Assembly (NCBI RefSeq): GCF_052118625.1
Contig: NZ_JBQKGW010000006.1
Span: 1 to 64,000, forward strand
Direction: 5' to 3'
DNA length: 64,000 bases
DNA from: Porcincola sp945869225
GTDB taxonomy: Bacteria; Bacillota; Clostridia; Lachnospirales; Lachnospiraceae
The position numbers and the translations under genes were made by a program. Positions 51,473 to 60,603 of this stretch are shown one piece after another. Under the pieces are notes generated by a model that was not told the DNA's origin, made no database searches, and worked only from the letters and a program-made list of their open reading frames with translations. Within the stretch, counting starts at the first letter, position 1. Each line of letters starts with the position of its first letter.

Positions 51473-52267
51473 TTATTCACCCCGGCCCTGCTTCCGGCGT
51501 TTTTTGAGAAGCAGGACTGCGATAAGCGCCAGGGTTACACCGGATGCGCCCAACATGGTCATCCAGAATTCTGTTCTGGTTGCGTCTCCGGTCAGAACGT
51601 TGCTCTGCCCTGTGGTCCCTGGCTGGGAACCGCCTCCTGTCCCACTGACAGCCTCACTGCCCTGGTCAGTATCCTGCGATGTTCCTTTGACTTTTCCATC
51701 TGATCCCTCAGGGATCCCAGATGTCTCTGGCGCCTGCGGCGGATTCTCCTGTGGCTTTGTCTCAGGAGTCTGCGGTACTGTTTCGGACTGATCCGGATCG
51801 CTCACCCGGATACTGTCCGTTTTCTCCCCGGTCTTATCACCGTTGCGAAGGGTAGTCGTTACCTGGCGCCTGCCATTCTCGTCAACAATCGACATTACAT
51901 GGAGCTCCCAGGTTCCAAGCGCCTTGTCCGAGCTGTCTGCAATCCTGACATCATACCAGTACTCGCCAACTTTCGGGTATTGGATGACGATGGCGTAGTC
52001 CGTTCCATCCGCCTTCGAAATCCGCAGAGAATATGTGCCATTCGCAGCGCCCTCCGGCATCGGTGCGTCTGCATCCTCCGGCGTCAGCGTCAGATGGTAT
52101 GTTTTCTCCGGGCTGAGTCCCTGCCTGCTGAACTCCACATGGACCGGAACATTGATCTGGAGGGAATTCTCTTCCGCAAATCCACGTGTAAAACCAGACA
52201 GGAAGAAAATGACTGTCAGCAGGATTCCGATCCCGTATTGTATGATTCGTGCTCTTCCAGTTCTCAT
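51473..52267 (-). CDS. Small sortase-anchored pilus protein
   Basis: A 264-residue surface protein with a signal peptide at about 1-31 (ending GFAEE), a beta-rich domain (35-145: VEFSRQGLSPEKTYHLTLTPEDADAP...TYSLRISKADGTDYAIVIQYPKVGEYWYDVRI), a Pro/Thr/Gln stalk (150-215), and a sorting signal NVLTGD (223-228) followed by a membrane segment and KKRRKQGR. NVLTG replaces the usual LPxTG. It lies last in the pilus operon, after the sortase, and may be the minor or base pilin. The beta domain resembles the Spy0128-type pilin fold in its GT-Y-LRI pattern. Confidence 0.8.
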   Translation of the reverse strand: MRTGRARIIQYGIGILLTVIFFLSGFTRGFAEENSLQINVPVHVEFSRQGLSPEKTYHLTLTPEDADAPMPEGAANGTYSLRISKADGTDYAIVIQYPKVGEYWYDVRIADSSDKALGTWELHVMSIVDENGRRQVTTTLRNGDKTGEKTDSIRVSDPDQSETVPQTPETKPQENPPQAPETSGIPEGSDGKVKGTSQDTDQGSEAVSGTGGGSQPGTTGQSNVLTGDATRTEFWMTMLGASGVTLALIAVLLLKKRRKQGRGE

Positions 52268-52360
52268 ATTCCCCCCATGACTGCATATATTTTCATGTAC
52301 AAAAACTGTCCGCCCTGCCGTTTGTGATGGCTTGCCGAAAGCACAGGTCTTTGAGGCTTC

Positions 52361-53140
52361 TTACGACTCCGCCGAAAGCTCATAAGCCGCCAGCACGATG
52401 GTCCGGTTCTCGTCCAGATAGGTCGAGCAGGTGGACAATGTCAGCACATGATAGCGCTCCGGCTCCGCTTTGATCTTGTCAAGCAGATCTGTCCGGACAT
52501 GTTTGCTCTCAGAGCTCACATAGTCCAGGTAAGCAGCAGGCTCCTCATCAGCCGCGACCGGATCGAAAATCCATCTGTCCCTTGAAGAAACTACCATCAC
52601 GGAGAAAACCGTGACCGGTATCTTCTGGCCCGGGATCAGGAGCGTTCCGTCCGTGTGCTTGTCGAAAAAGCGCTTCTCCAGGTACAGGTCAAGATCGCCG
52701 AACATCTGGTGCCGGTCCATATGGTGCCCGTAAACCAGCTCATTGAAATCCGTAAAATCCCGATTGCACCTGGTGTCCAGAAACAGCGTTCCTGCCAGGG
52801 AGTAATCTCCATAGACGTCCTTGTTCAGGTACTCCTCATTGTCGCTTCCCTGCACAACCGGGTTGTCGATCTGAGTTCCCTCCAGCGTGATCCAGGCGCA
52901 GACATCCTTGTTGATCTTCTGAAGATCTTCAAAGGAAGGCTTTTCGCCCTCCGGCTTCTCCTTGCGGATCCGCACGGACAAGTCCATCGCCGCCTGGTAG
53001 ATGCTGTTATTGTCCCAGATCGAATAAATACTGTATGCCATCGCCAGCAGAATCGTCAGAATTACGACAACATCCAGGATCCAGTTTAAAACCCTCAGAA
53101 GCCCTCTGCCGCGGCGATGTGCATCCGGCGCATTCATCAT
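52361..53140 (-). CDS. srtB: Class B sortase (pilus assembly)
   Basis: A 259-residue membrane enzyme with an N-terminal anchor at 18-41 and a beta-barrel with the catalytic set: H139 in VYGHHMD, C238 in TLSTCST, R246 in ENRTIVL. It joins pilin subunits by transpeptidation and anchors the polymer to the wall. The class B type with the extra N-terminal helices (SIYQAAMDLSVRIRKE) fits clostridial and FCT-type pilus loci. Its ATG overlaps the pilin stop codon (ATGA), so it is part of the pilus operon. It is the only sortase seen in the locus. Confidence 0.93.
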   Translation of the reverse strand: MMNAPDAHRRGRGLLRVLNWILDVVVILTILLAMAYSIYSIWDNNSIYQAAMDLSVRIRKEKPEGEKPSFEDLQKINKDVCAWITLEGTQIDNPVVQGSDNEEYLNKDVYGDYSLAGTLFLDTRCNRDFTDFNELVYGHHMDRHQMFGDLDLYLEKRFFDKHTDGTLLIPGQKIPVTVFSVMVVSSRDRWIFDPVAADEEPAAYLDYVSSESKHVRTDLLDKIKAEPERYHVLTLSTCSTYLDENRTIVLAAYELSAES

Positions 53141-54345
53141 GCGCGGCGCTTTCTGGCAATGACGATAAAGGCCACCGCTCCGCCAATCGCGGCAAGCAGG
53201 ATGAGGAAATACGGCATGTTGGTGGTAAAGACACCCGTGTCGATCGTCGTATCGTTGGTGTTTGTGATGACAACATTATATGCCTGAGCCATCATCGTGC
53301 TTGCGGCATTCGGTGTTGCAGTATCCGCCGAGTATTCTTTTCCGTCCAGCGTATAGGTTGTGGTATAGCCATCTGCGCTGTAGTTATCCTCCTTCACCAG
53401 CCACTTTACACCGGCGGGGATATTTGTGAGAGTGATTGAAGTTCCATCTGTTACAGTGAAGGTTCTTGTAACGTTTGGTTTCTCTGTATCGGTCTGTGTC
53501 GTCCAGTCAGTAGGCTGAATAGCGCTATTCTCGCTATCACTGGATGCCCCCGCGACCGTAATGATTGAACTTACCCTCTTTTCCGGACTCTGCGGTGTCC
53601 ATAGCATCACATTCACCTTGAACTCTTTATCCTTCGCTCCAAGGCTTCCGGCAACCTTCTTTGTAAATGTAAGCTTGCCTGCATTATATTTATTCTCAAT
53701 CTTGCTATCCTTGGCCTTTGACGTTTTATTGACAAGGGTGATACCACTTACACCCGGCGTATTCGTGGCAGCATCATTCTTGACGGTCACTGCAATTCTG
53801 TATGTCTGACTATCGTAAACAACACCGGCAGTCTCTCCCACCACCTCGTGAAAGTCATAATAATAAACGCCGGGGCTTGTAAACTTACTTGGCGTCAGGG
53901 TTACATTCACCGCCTTTGTTTTTGTTGTCGACCCGGCTTCGCCAGTGCTATACGATGCACTGGCAAGTGTGATCGTTGCCGGAACTTTTGCTCCGACTGT
54001 CGCTTTTGTGGTATCATCTAATTCCTTGACCTGATCGATCTGGTTGCTGTCATTCCACTGTGTTCCCTTGATTGCTGCCAGGGACGCGAGGTTGTCCGCT
54101 GTTTCACTGGTGCTCCCAGTCGCTTCTCCACTGTGAAACCCAAACTCTTCAGCCGGGCTTGGATAGTCATTAACTGCCGCTCCAGCTGGAATCTGCGCTT
54201 CAAATACCTTATCAAATGACAGCTGTGTTGTGGTTGTATCCTCCGCTGCCATCGCTCCTGCTGCGCTCCCGATGGCGACTGCTGCCAGCGTAAGCGCGCC
54301 TGCAATCAGGTTGATGCCGAATCCTTTCCTCTTGCTGTTTTTCAT
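53137..54345 (-). CDS. Backbone pilin, Spy0128-like
   Basis: A 402-residue pilin with a signal peptide at 1-34 (ending GAMA) and two Ig-like domains. The N-terminal one has KVPATITLASASYSTGEAG...SPGVYYYDFHEVVGET, and the C-terminal begins YNAGKLTFTKKVAGSLGAKDKEFKV; Lys and Asn residues in both could form isopeptide bonds. The sorting signal is TIDTG (367-371), then a hydrophobic stretch and RKRRA. This order is typical of major pilins. The start at 54345 follows AAAGGA. It is preceded by the SipA-like gene and followed by the sortase, matching FCT-type loci of streptococci. Confidence 0.9.
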   Translation of the reverse strand: MKNSKRKGFGINLIAGALTLAAVAIGSAAGAMAAEDTTTTQLSFDKVFEAQIPAGAAVNDYPSPAEEFGFHSGEATGSTSETADNLASLAAIKGTQWNDSNQIDQVKELDDTTKATVGAKVPATITLASASYSTGEAGSTTKTKAVNVTLTPSKFTSPGVYYYDFHEVVGETAGVVYDSQTYRIAVTVKNDAATNTPGVSGITLVNKTSKAKDSKIENKYNAGKLTFTKKVAGSLGAKDKEFKVNVMLWTPQSPEKRVSSIITVAGASSDSENSAIQPTDWTTQTDTEKPNVTRTFTVTDGTSITLTNIPAGVKWLVKEDNYSADGYTTTYTLDGKEYSADTATPNAASTMMAQAYNVVITNTNDTTIDTGVFTTNMPYFLILLAAIGGAVAFIVIARKRRA

Positions 54346-54411
54346 GGGGTCTTTTCCTTTCTGTCTCAAGAGATTCATGGTTTCTGCTGTTATGCCTGCA
54401 GAGAAAAGGTG

Positions 54412-54978
54412 TCACAGTCCTCTTCTTCTCAGAATCGTGAGTACTTTTCCTTCTATTTCCTTCAGCGGGATGGCGCCGTAGCTCCGGCTGTCCTTCGCGC
54501 TGGTGCGGTAATCTCCCAGAATGAAGACACTGCCGTCCGGCACCTCATAGGGATATGTCAGCTTTCCCGGGTCATCTGTCGGGAAGAGGATCTCGCCGCT
54601 CTCCGTGGCACCGTTCACCTCGACAGCCCCGTCCCCGCTGATATTGACGGTGTTCCCTCCCATTGTGAGAATCCGGCCAAAATGCAGTTCCCCGCCTGCC
54701 CGGTACAGGACAACATCACCTGACCGGTACTGCGTCTGCAGCCGGTAGCCCAGCGTCAGGTCGCCGTCCTTCAGGGACGGGAACATGTCTGATCCGCCGA
54801 CCCGCTTCAGGAACAGCACCTTCGTGAAGATGAGGATCAGAATGACCACGAAGATAGCCATCCTGACCGCCAGGCTCAGATATCCTTTCCAAAGCGGCTG
54901 GGGATCCGGGGGCGGTTTGATGTAGTTCACCTGATCCTTTGCATCTACCGCCCCGGCCGCTTTGCTGCGCCCGCGCAT
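54412..54978 (-). CDS. SipA/LepA-like pilus chaperone (signal peptidase I fold, catalytic dyad lost)
   Basis: A 188-residue membrane protein: one anchor at 38-57, then the signal peptidase I fold (GGSDMFPSLKDGD box B, RSGDVVLYR box C, GRILTMGGNTV box D, GDYRTSAKDSRSYGAI box E). The catalytic Ser before Met is Asp (D64) and the general base Lys before Arg is Gly (G101). Asp and Gly at these places are also reported in SipA of Streptococcus pyogenes, which is needed for pilus polymerisation but has no peptidase activity. A chaperone role is thus likely. ATG at 54978 overlaps the adhesin stop (TGATG) and has GGAGG 8 bases upstream. Confidence 0.88.
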   Translation of the reverse strand: MRGRSKAAGAVDAKDQVNYIKPPPDPQPLWKGYLSLAVRMAIFVVILILIFTKVLFLKRVGGSDMFPSLKDGDLTLGYRLQTQYRSGDVVLYRAGGELHFGRILTMGGNTVNISGDGAVEVNGATESGEILFPTDDPGKLTYPYEVPDGSVFILGDYRTSAKDSRSYGAIPLKEIEGKVLTILRRRGL

Positions 54979-57900
54979 CACCATTTCCTCCGAATACACC
55001 GACGCCAGGCCAGAATCACAAAGGCCGCTGCCGCGAAGGCAAGAAGCCATACAGCGACTCTGTAGGGTCTCGTCGAATCTGTCTCCACGCCGTTAGCAGG
55101 AATCTTGAATTCCTGATTCGTAACGCCGAACACTGCCGGCTCAGTGGAATCCGGCGCTGTCACCGTGTTGACATCCCCGCCGGTACCGGCGGCCGTATCA
55201 CTGTCGCTGCTCCCGGAGACACCCTGATAGCGGACGATGTAACCGTTCCCTTCTTTGTTGTAAAGGAGTCGTCCATCCGTGATCGGATCGCCATCTCCGT
55301 CCAGCTCATAAACCTTGTACGAGTCGCCGACGTTCAGAGACTGGAAAACCGGCTCGGTCACGCTCTGGCTGATGCCATTCTGCGTCAGCGTATAGGCCGG
55401 TGTCCCATTCTGATATCTGATCGTAAGTGTTCCAATCTTTCTGTCCAGACTGTTATACAGACCGAAGGAGAAGGTTCCGTCCGGAGGCACTGCAGCTTTT
55501 GTTCCATCACTGTTCAGAAAAGCCTTGTCGATCTTCAGAGACGCCTTCTGATTTGCTGCTGTGTAGGTATAGACACTCCCACGGTAGTTGACAATCACAC
55601 CTTGGGACGCCCATGTTTTCAGCTCGTCAGCGGTATGTACGGTCGCGCCGCTCGTGTCTGTACTACCCCACGCTGTCGACTTGTCCGGGTATCCTCCGCT
55701 GCTGTCTTTCCGGGCCATCACAATAAAGACCGGGTCGGTCGACTTCACATATCCATCTGGCGCCCTGTCTTCCACAATACAGTAGACGGTATTGTAAAGA
55801 AGATTTTTGCTTTCGCCGAACGTCAGAATGCCACTGTGCGTTCCGCTTGAAGCTGTCGTCTGGATGTCGACCGGCTTTCCTGTTTTGCTCCACTTGCCTG
55901 TGCCCTGATCATACGCAGCCAGATAGAGCGAGAACTTTGCGCCTGAAAGTTCCTTCGACGCATTACTCTGATCGATCTTGACCAGCCTGATCTCCGGATA
56001 ATTTTTCAGACTGAGTTTTCCATCAATGCTGTATCTGACAGTCTTTGAAACGGTTGTGGCAGATTGTTCCTGATATCCCTGCCAGTAGGCTTTGTTCGAG
56101 TACGTCACGTCCGTATCAGGCGCGGCATCAATCTCCGCCTTGTACGTCACCGTCAGTTTCTGACTGTCCGGAAGCGCCAGTGTCATCGTCGTGACAGGCT
56201 GATTGCTGCTGTTTTTTCCTTTCTGAAGGCTGATGTTCCACTGACTGCTGTCAAGCACCGCACCACTCGAATCCTTGACGGTGACACTCCCCGGATCGAT
56301 GGTAAAGCTCCCGGTCATCTCATCGACAAGTGTCAGCGTGTCGGAGCCTGGCAGCAGATCCTCTCCCCTCGGATTCACCGTGATGGTGAAGGGCACCGCG
56401 CCCTCCGATACAGCGGCAGCGCTTTTCTCAATAGAAGGGATCTGGATCGCTGTGCTCACGCTGCTTGTGGAAACCAGGCTTCCATCCGGCCGGTAGACAT
56501 TCATCTTATTCACGAATGTCTCGCTCTTCCCCATCAGAGCTTCCGGATCTGTGACTCTCATCACAACCTGAACCTGGATATCCGCCGAATCCTTTGTTCC
56601 TTTATGCAGATTTCCTACATCAAACAGGATCTTATGGTTTTCCGCGCTGTAGTAAGCATAGGCATCAAATCTGTAGTCGATCCTTCCGTCAATCTTTGTG
56701 TTTTTCTGACCGATGTCTGTCCAGTCTCCCCCAAGATCCGTGATTTCCGGCATTGTCGGCGTTTGTGTCGGATCCGTTCTCATCGTGTTGTTCGGAATCC
56801 AGAAACAGCGGATGTAGACCGGCTCCATCCCGTCCGGAACGACATCCTCAACCCGGAAGGAACCCTGTTCATCTCCTCCGTAATTCACAACAAGGCGATA
56901 TTCCGCGTAGGTACCTGACGACAGTGATGCGGTACTTCCTCCGGACTGATAGCTTGTCAGTATTTTATCCTTTGGGCTATTTCCACTGGTTATCATGGTC
57001 TTCGGAACATAAGACCACGTGCCTGTGGTGTTGTCATATGCTCCGTATGACCCTAGTTCCTTGAAGTTCGTCCCTTCGCCCAGCACGGAGAGTGTGTCGG
57101 TATTGGCAAGCATCCAGTCCTGAGAGGAGCTGCTCCTCTCATACAGTGTATTTTGAAAACTTGTAATTTCCCGAGCGCCCCATGAATTGTTCGGCGCAGT
57201 TGTCAGAATGACATACAGCTGCTTTCCTTCCGGTATCTCTACATCTTCCTGGAAGGTCAGGACACCCTCTCCGCTGGTAGAATCCGATGACCAGCTATAG
57301 GCTGCCGATTCCAGCTTTGAGAAGTCGTCATTCCCTTCAATCTGTGAAAAGTAAGCATACTGGTCTGTGAGGGATGTCCCGCTTCCGGCAGCCGCCCCCA
57401 GATAGATTCCGGCGATGGAGTCAGCGGTTGTATGATGCGGCTGGCTCAACGGCTTATCCCGAAGCTGGACACCTGCCGGAATCTTCGATCCGCTGACAGT
57501 GAACACCCAGTACAGCTTTCCATTCTTATACAGGCTGGACGTATCCTTGGAATCGTAGTACCAGCCTTCCTTCTTTACAGAGTAATCCAGCGAGCCGGAG
57601 ACCGTCGTGCTTGTTTTCACGTTCATGGAAGGAAGGGAATAGGTTACTCCCCCGGTTCCTACGATGCTTCCGCTCAGCGTAAAGCTGTTCCCTGATGTTG
57701 CGCGGCTGAAATTTCCAGCGACCGGCGCCGCGTAGTAGGTGAGCAGATACGCCCCCTGTCCCAGCTCACTGCTCAGGCTCTTGGGCGAGAGGTTAAATCT
57801 CGTCATCCCGTTGATATCCAGCCAGACCGTCTTGTCCGGCGTCTGGCCGGACAAAGCATCCGCAACCTCCGCATCTGTTTTGCCTGAAGCATCGGAGCTG

Positions 57901-60194
57901 ATCCCGCTTTGATAGTAATCCAGTCTCAGATAACCTGCATACTGCAGGTACTGTCCAAGCACATCGCTGAATGCCGCGGAGGATACATCCCAGCTTCCCT
58001 TTTCATTGACAACGACGCGGTACTTGATGCTGCCTGCCGGAACTTCCCTGTCCGCCGCGGATGAAGCGAGGCTCCATGTACTGTTGCTGTATGTATAAAC
58101 AGAAGTCAGCCCGCTCTGATCGATCACACTGTCAATTGCAGCGCCCTGGACCTTTCTGTCCCAGGTATACTTTTCCAGCTGTGTGCTGACTGCACTGGTG
58201 CCAAGCGACTTATTGCCAAATGAGGACCGATCACTTGAATAGGCGGTTCCGCGATTATTGACAGTGACCGCCGAGGAGGAGAAGACCGGCTGCATCGTCA
58301 GCTCGCACTTCATCTGGACTGTCTGCCCCGGCTTGATCTCCCCAAAGTAGAAATTGAAGCCAGGGTTCTCCCTTCCGTCATTCTGCTTGATCGCATAGTA
58401 CGGATCCGGAGAATCTTTCGTTCCGGCTGACACAGCTGACCATGTCTGATTCTCATTCAGGATCTGGAAATTCCGGAACCCAAGAGATGGAAAAGCATCT
58501 GTCGCCGTGATGGCATTCCAGACATTTGCGGACGTGATGTCCGTCCCGGAAAGCCCGAAGTCATCTGAGATCTTCAGATGCTTCACAGGCCAGGTGTTTT
58601 TCGCGTCCGCCGTCACCTTGAACGTATACGGGATCGTGATGGTATTGTCGCTGTTATACCGGACATCCCCTGCTTTTTTTGTGACGCTTGCCTTTGTCTG
58701 CGGCGTGAAGGTTGATGTCGCCGTATTATGCTCATAGGTTTTTGACTTTGGTGTGGCCGTATTGATAATCGTGTCGGCCGATCCGGCCGCTCCCACGTAA
58801 TCGTCCTTCAGCATCACCTGATAGTGGAGCACCCTGGTTTCGTCCGCCGCCATATCGCCGATCGTCCAGACCATCGTCCCCGGATCGGTATCTGTCCTGG
58901 CTGCAGATAGTTTCACGGAACCGTTCGTCTTCGCAGACGTATCTGTCGCCGCGGACGTAATCTCTTCATAGAATTTCTGCGTGCTGTCTGAAGTCAACAC
59001 CGTATCTGTCTCCGTGATCCCGACATAGGAATCAACGGCCGCCGCGCCCCTTGAAAAATGGTCCGTAACCGTAACCTCTGGCATCCGGACATCCCCCGCG
59101 CTGACCGTCAGCGTATAGGACAGGTAGGAATGTCCATCCGTATCGTTATGCGAGTAGACGGGGCCGGACTTCTCGAGAGTCAGGGATCCTGCCTTCGCAT
59201 CGAAGTCCGGATCAAAATGGATTGTGATATCCAAATTGCCAAGCTTCAGCGTCTGGGTTGTATCCGTCCGGATCTGCGCCGGATCCGGCGTCACGGTGAA
59301 GGAGATTTCGCCATTGTCATAGGTATAATCTTTCCCTTCCTGGTTGATTGTATTCTGGAGAATCTCCTGATCCATCTGAAGGATCAGCTTCTGCCCTTCC
59401 GCCCTCAGCGTGGCGATCTGGTTTCCGGAATCATCCTTGATTATTCCGCTGGACACAGTCGGATTGGAGAGAACCGACGGAATCTCGATGTACAGCTTTC
59501 CGCCCTTTTCAAGGAGTCCCTGCGCGCTGATTCCGCCGAAATTCACTGTCATCTTCAAGGTCGTGTAAACAGGCACAACTATGTCAGAGGTAATGGTCTT
59601 ATAGTCGTTTCCGTCCAGATAGGAGAGCCTGTACCCGGTCAGATAAGGCTGATAGGTTCCGTCAGCCAGATGGATTCCGCCAGCCAGGTTGATTCCTTCA
59701 GCATCCACTACATCTGTGTGATCATTGTCAGCTGCAAGAGTCGACTCATCCAGCTCTGCTGTTAACTCCTGTCCTTCATCCGAAGCCTCGATGCCATCCT
59801 CCAGAGCGGTGCCCGATCCATTCTCCCCACCCGGTGAAATCACGATAGAATCCACATCATCCGTTGGGGCAGTTGCTGCATCCGCTGTGTCCTGAGAAGA
59901 AGCTGTCTCCTTCTGCTCTGAAGAGATTTTCTGGCCGGAAATCGCCGCTGTATTCGCCTGCGCTTCTGTCGTACCGCTGTCTTCTCCATGCCTTGCGATA
60001 TCCTCTGAAGAGGAAACCTCCAACTGTGCTGCTGTCTCCGTCTGAACAGTCGCTTCTGTCTGAATGGACGGCACCTCTCCCTCCGTCTGAGACAGACCTT
60101 CCGCATAGACAAGCTGCGGGGTAATCGTTCCTGTAGTGAGACAAAGTGCACAGATCAGCGCGATGAACTTCTTGACTATTGTGACATTATTCAT
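54978..60194 (-). CDS. Large pilus tip adhesin with CnaB-type repeats
   Basis: A 1738-residue surface protein with a signal peptide at 1-31 (ending LVYA), a Ser/Thr/Gln-rich low-complexity region (32-170), and many beta-sandwich modules. A collagen-binding B-like domain at about 1402-1497 (IRLVKIDQSNASKELSGAKFSLY...YCIVEDRAPDGYVK) may be isopeptide-stabilised; a DUF7601/Spy0128-like module follows at about 1549-1692. The C-terminus has IPANG (1698-1702), a hydrophobic helix (about 1713-1731) and RRCIRRKW. IPANG is a very loose LPxTG. It is the first gene of the pilus operon, where tip adhesins stand. Ligand unknown. Confidence 0.85.
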   Translation of the reverse strand: MNNVTIVKKFIALICALCLTTGTITPQLVYAEGLSQTEGEVPSIQTEATVQTETAAQLEVSSSEDIARHGEDSGTTEAQANTAAISGQKISSEQKETASSQDTADAATAPTDDVDSIVISPGGENGSGTALEDGIEASDEGQELTAELDESTLAADNDHTDVVDAEGINLAGGIHLADGTYQPYLTGYRLSYLDGNDYKTITSDIVVPVYTTLKMTVNFGGISAQGLLEKGGKLYIEIPSVLSNPTVSSGIIKDDSGNQIATLRAEGQKLILQMDQEILQNTINQEGKDYTYDNGEISFTVTPDPAQIRTDTTQTLKLGNLDITIHFDPDFDAKAGSLTLEKSGPVYSHNDTDGHSYLSYTLTVSAGDVRMPEVTVTDHFSRGAAAVDSYVGITETDTVLTSDSTQKFYEEITSAATDTSAKTNGSVKLSAARTDTDPGTMVWTIGDMAADETRVLHYQVMLKDDYVGAAGSADTIINTATPKSKTYEHNTATSTFTPQTKASVTKKAGDVRYNSDNTITIPYTFKVTADAKNTWPVKHLKISDDFGLSGTDITSANVWNAITATDAFPSLGFRNFQILNENQTWSAVSAGTKDSPDPYYAIKQNDGRENPGFNFYFGEIKPGQTVQMKCELTMQPVFSSSAVTVNNRGTAYSSDRSSFGNKSLGTSAVSTQLEKYTWDRKVQGAAIDSVIDQSGLTSVYTYSNSTWSLASSAADREVPAGSIKYRVVVNEKGSWDVSSAAFSDVLGQYLQYAGYLRLDYYQSGISSDASGKTDAEVADALSGQTPDKTVWLDINGMTRFNLSPKSLSSELGQGAYLLTYYAAPVAGNFSRATSGNSFTLSGSIVGTGGVTYSLPSMNVKTSTTVSGSLDYSVKKEGWYYDSKDTSSLYKNGKLYWVFTVSGSKIPAGVQLRDKPLSQPHHTTADSIAGIYLGAAAGSGTSLTDQYAYFSQIEGNDDFSKLESAAYSWSSDSTSGEGVLTFQEDVEIPEGKQLYVILTTAPNNSWGAREITSFQNTLYERSSSSQDWMLANTDTLSVLGEGTNFKELGSYGAYDNTTGTWSYVPKTMITSGNSPKDKILTSYQSGGSTASLSSGTYAEYRLVVNYGGDEQGSFRVEDVVPDGMEPVYIRCFWIPNNTMRTDPTQTPTMPEITDLGGDWTDIGQKNTKIDGRIDYRFDAYAYYSAENHKILFDVGNLHKGTKDSADIQVQVVMRVTDPEALMGKSETFVNKMNVYRPDGSLVSTSSVSTAIQIPSIEKSAAAVSEGAVPFTITVNPRGEDLLPGSDTLTLVDEMTGSFTIDPGSVTVKDSSGAVLDSSQWNISLQKGKNSSNQPVTTMTLALPDSQKLTVTYKAEIDAAPDTDVTYSNKAYWQGYQEQSATTVSKTVRYSIDGKLSLKNYPEIRLVKIDQSNASKELSGAKFSLYLAAYDQGTGKWSKTGKPVDIQTTASSGTHSGILTFGESKNLLYNTVYCIVEDRAPDGYVKSTDPVFIVMARKDSSGGYPDKSTAWGSTDTSGATVHTADELKTWASQGVIVNYRGSVYTYTAANQKASLKIDKAFLNSDGTKAAVPPDGTFSFGLYNSLDRKIGTLTIRYQNGTPAYTLTQNGISQSVTEPVFQSLNVGDSYKVYELDGDGDPITDGRLLYNKEGNGYIVRYQGVSGSSDSDTAAGTGGDVNTVTAPDSTEPAVFGVTNQEFKIPANGVETDSTRPYRVAVWLLAFAAAAFVILAWRRCIRRKW

Positions 60195-60480
60195 GAATAT
60201 CCCTCAACACCCCTGGTCTGTGTTTCTGATTCTCTTGTTACTCTATTTATTGCTATGTATCATAACGCTTAATCGTCTGAAAAAAAATGCATAATCCTGC
60301 CAATCTTTGATAAGTATTATGATTATACTTCCATCAATATTGCATAAATGCACTTCTCAACAGAGCATATACACTACTTATTATATACATTTTAATATTT
60401 ATTATTATTCTTATATTTTTTAGAATGTGCCATTCAGGTCAGCCCCGTCTTATTCAAAGGTGATTTGTTCTTTCTCATCG
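60195..60480. other. AT-rich spacer before the pilus operon
   Basis: Nearly 290 bases without a gene, clearly richer in A and T than the surroundings (for instance 60360-60425). The pilus promoter must lie here on the minus strand. A TATGAT near 60258 has no good -35 partner, which could mean an activator is needed. GGGTGTTGAGGGATATTC precedes the adhesin ATG, with GAGG as the likely binding site. Confidence 0.5.
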
Positions 60481-60534
60481 AAAAAGGGTGCCCCCTCCGA
60501 AATCTTTTAAGATTCCGAATGAGAACGCCCTTTC
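60481..60534 (-). terminator. Terminator of the GH18 gene
   Basis: On the minus strand AAAGGGCG...CACCCTTTTT encloses CGGAATCTT-AAAA-GATTTCGG, a long imperfect stem ending with a T-run. It separates the GH18 gene from the pilus region. Confidence 0.8.
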
Positions 60535-60603
60535 CTGCTTGTGATCTGCCACTGACATCTGCTGTCAAACTGACTCAATCTGCTTCCATCTGGTTCAATT
60601 GAT

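Noticed and set aside
54018..54305. 95-residue Arg/Gln-rich minus-strand ORF inside the pilin gene
   Set aside because: Alternative-frame shadow of the pilin; composition and lack of RBS argue against it.
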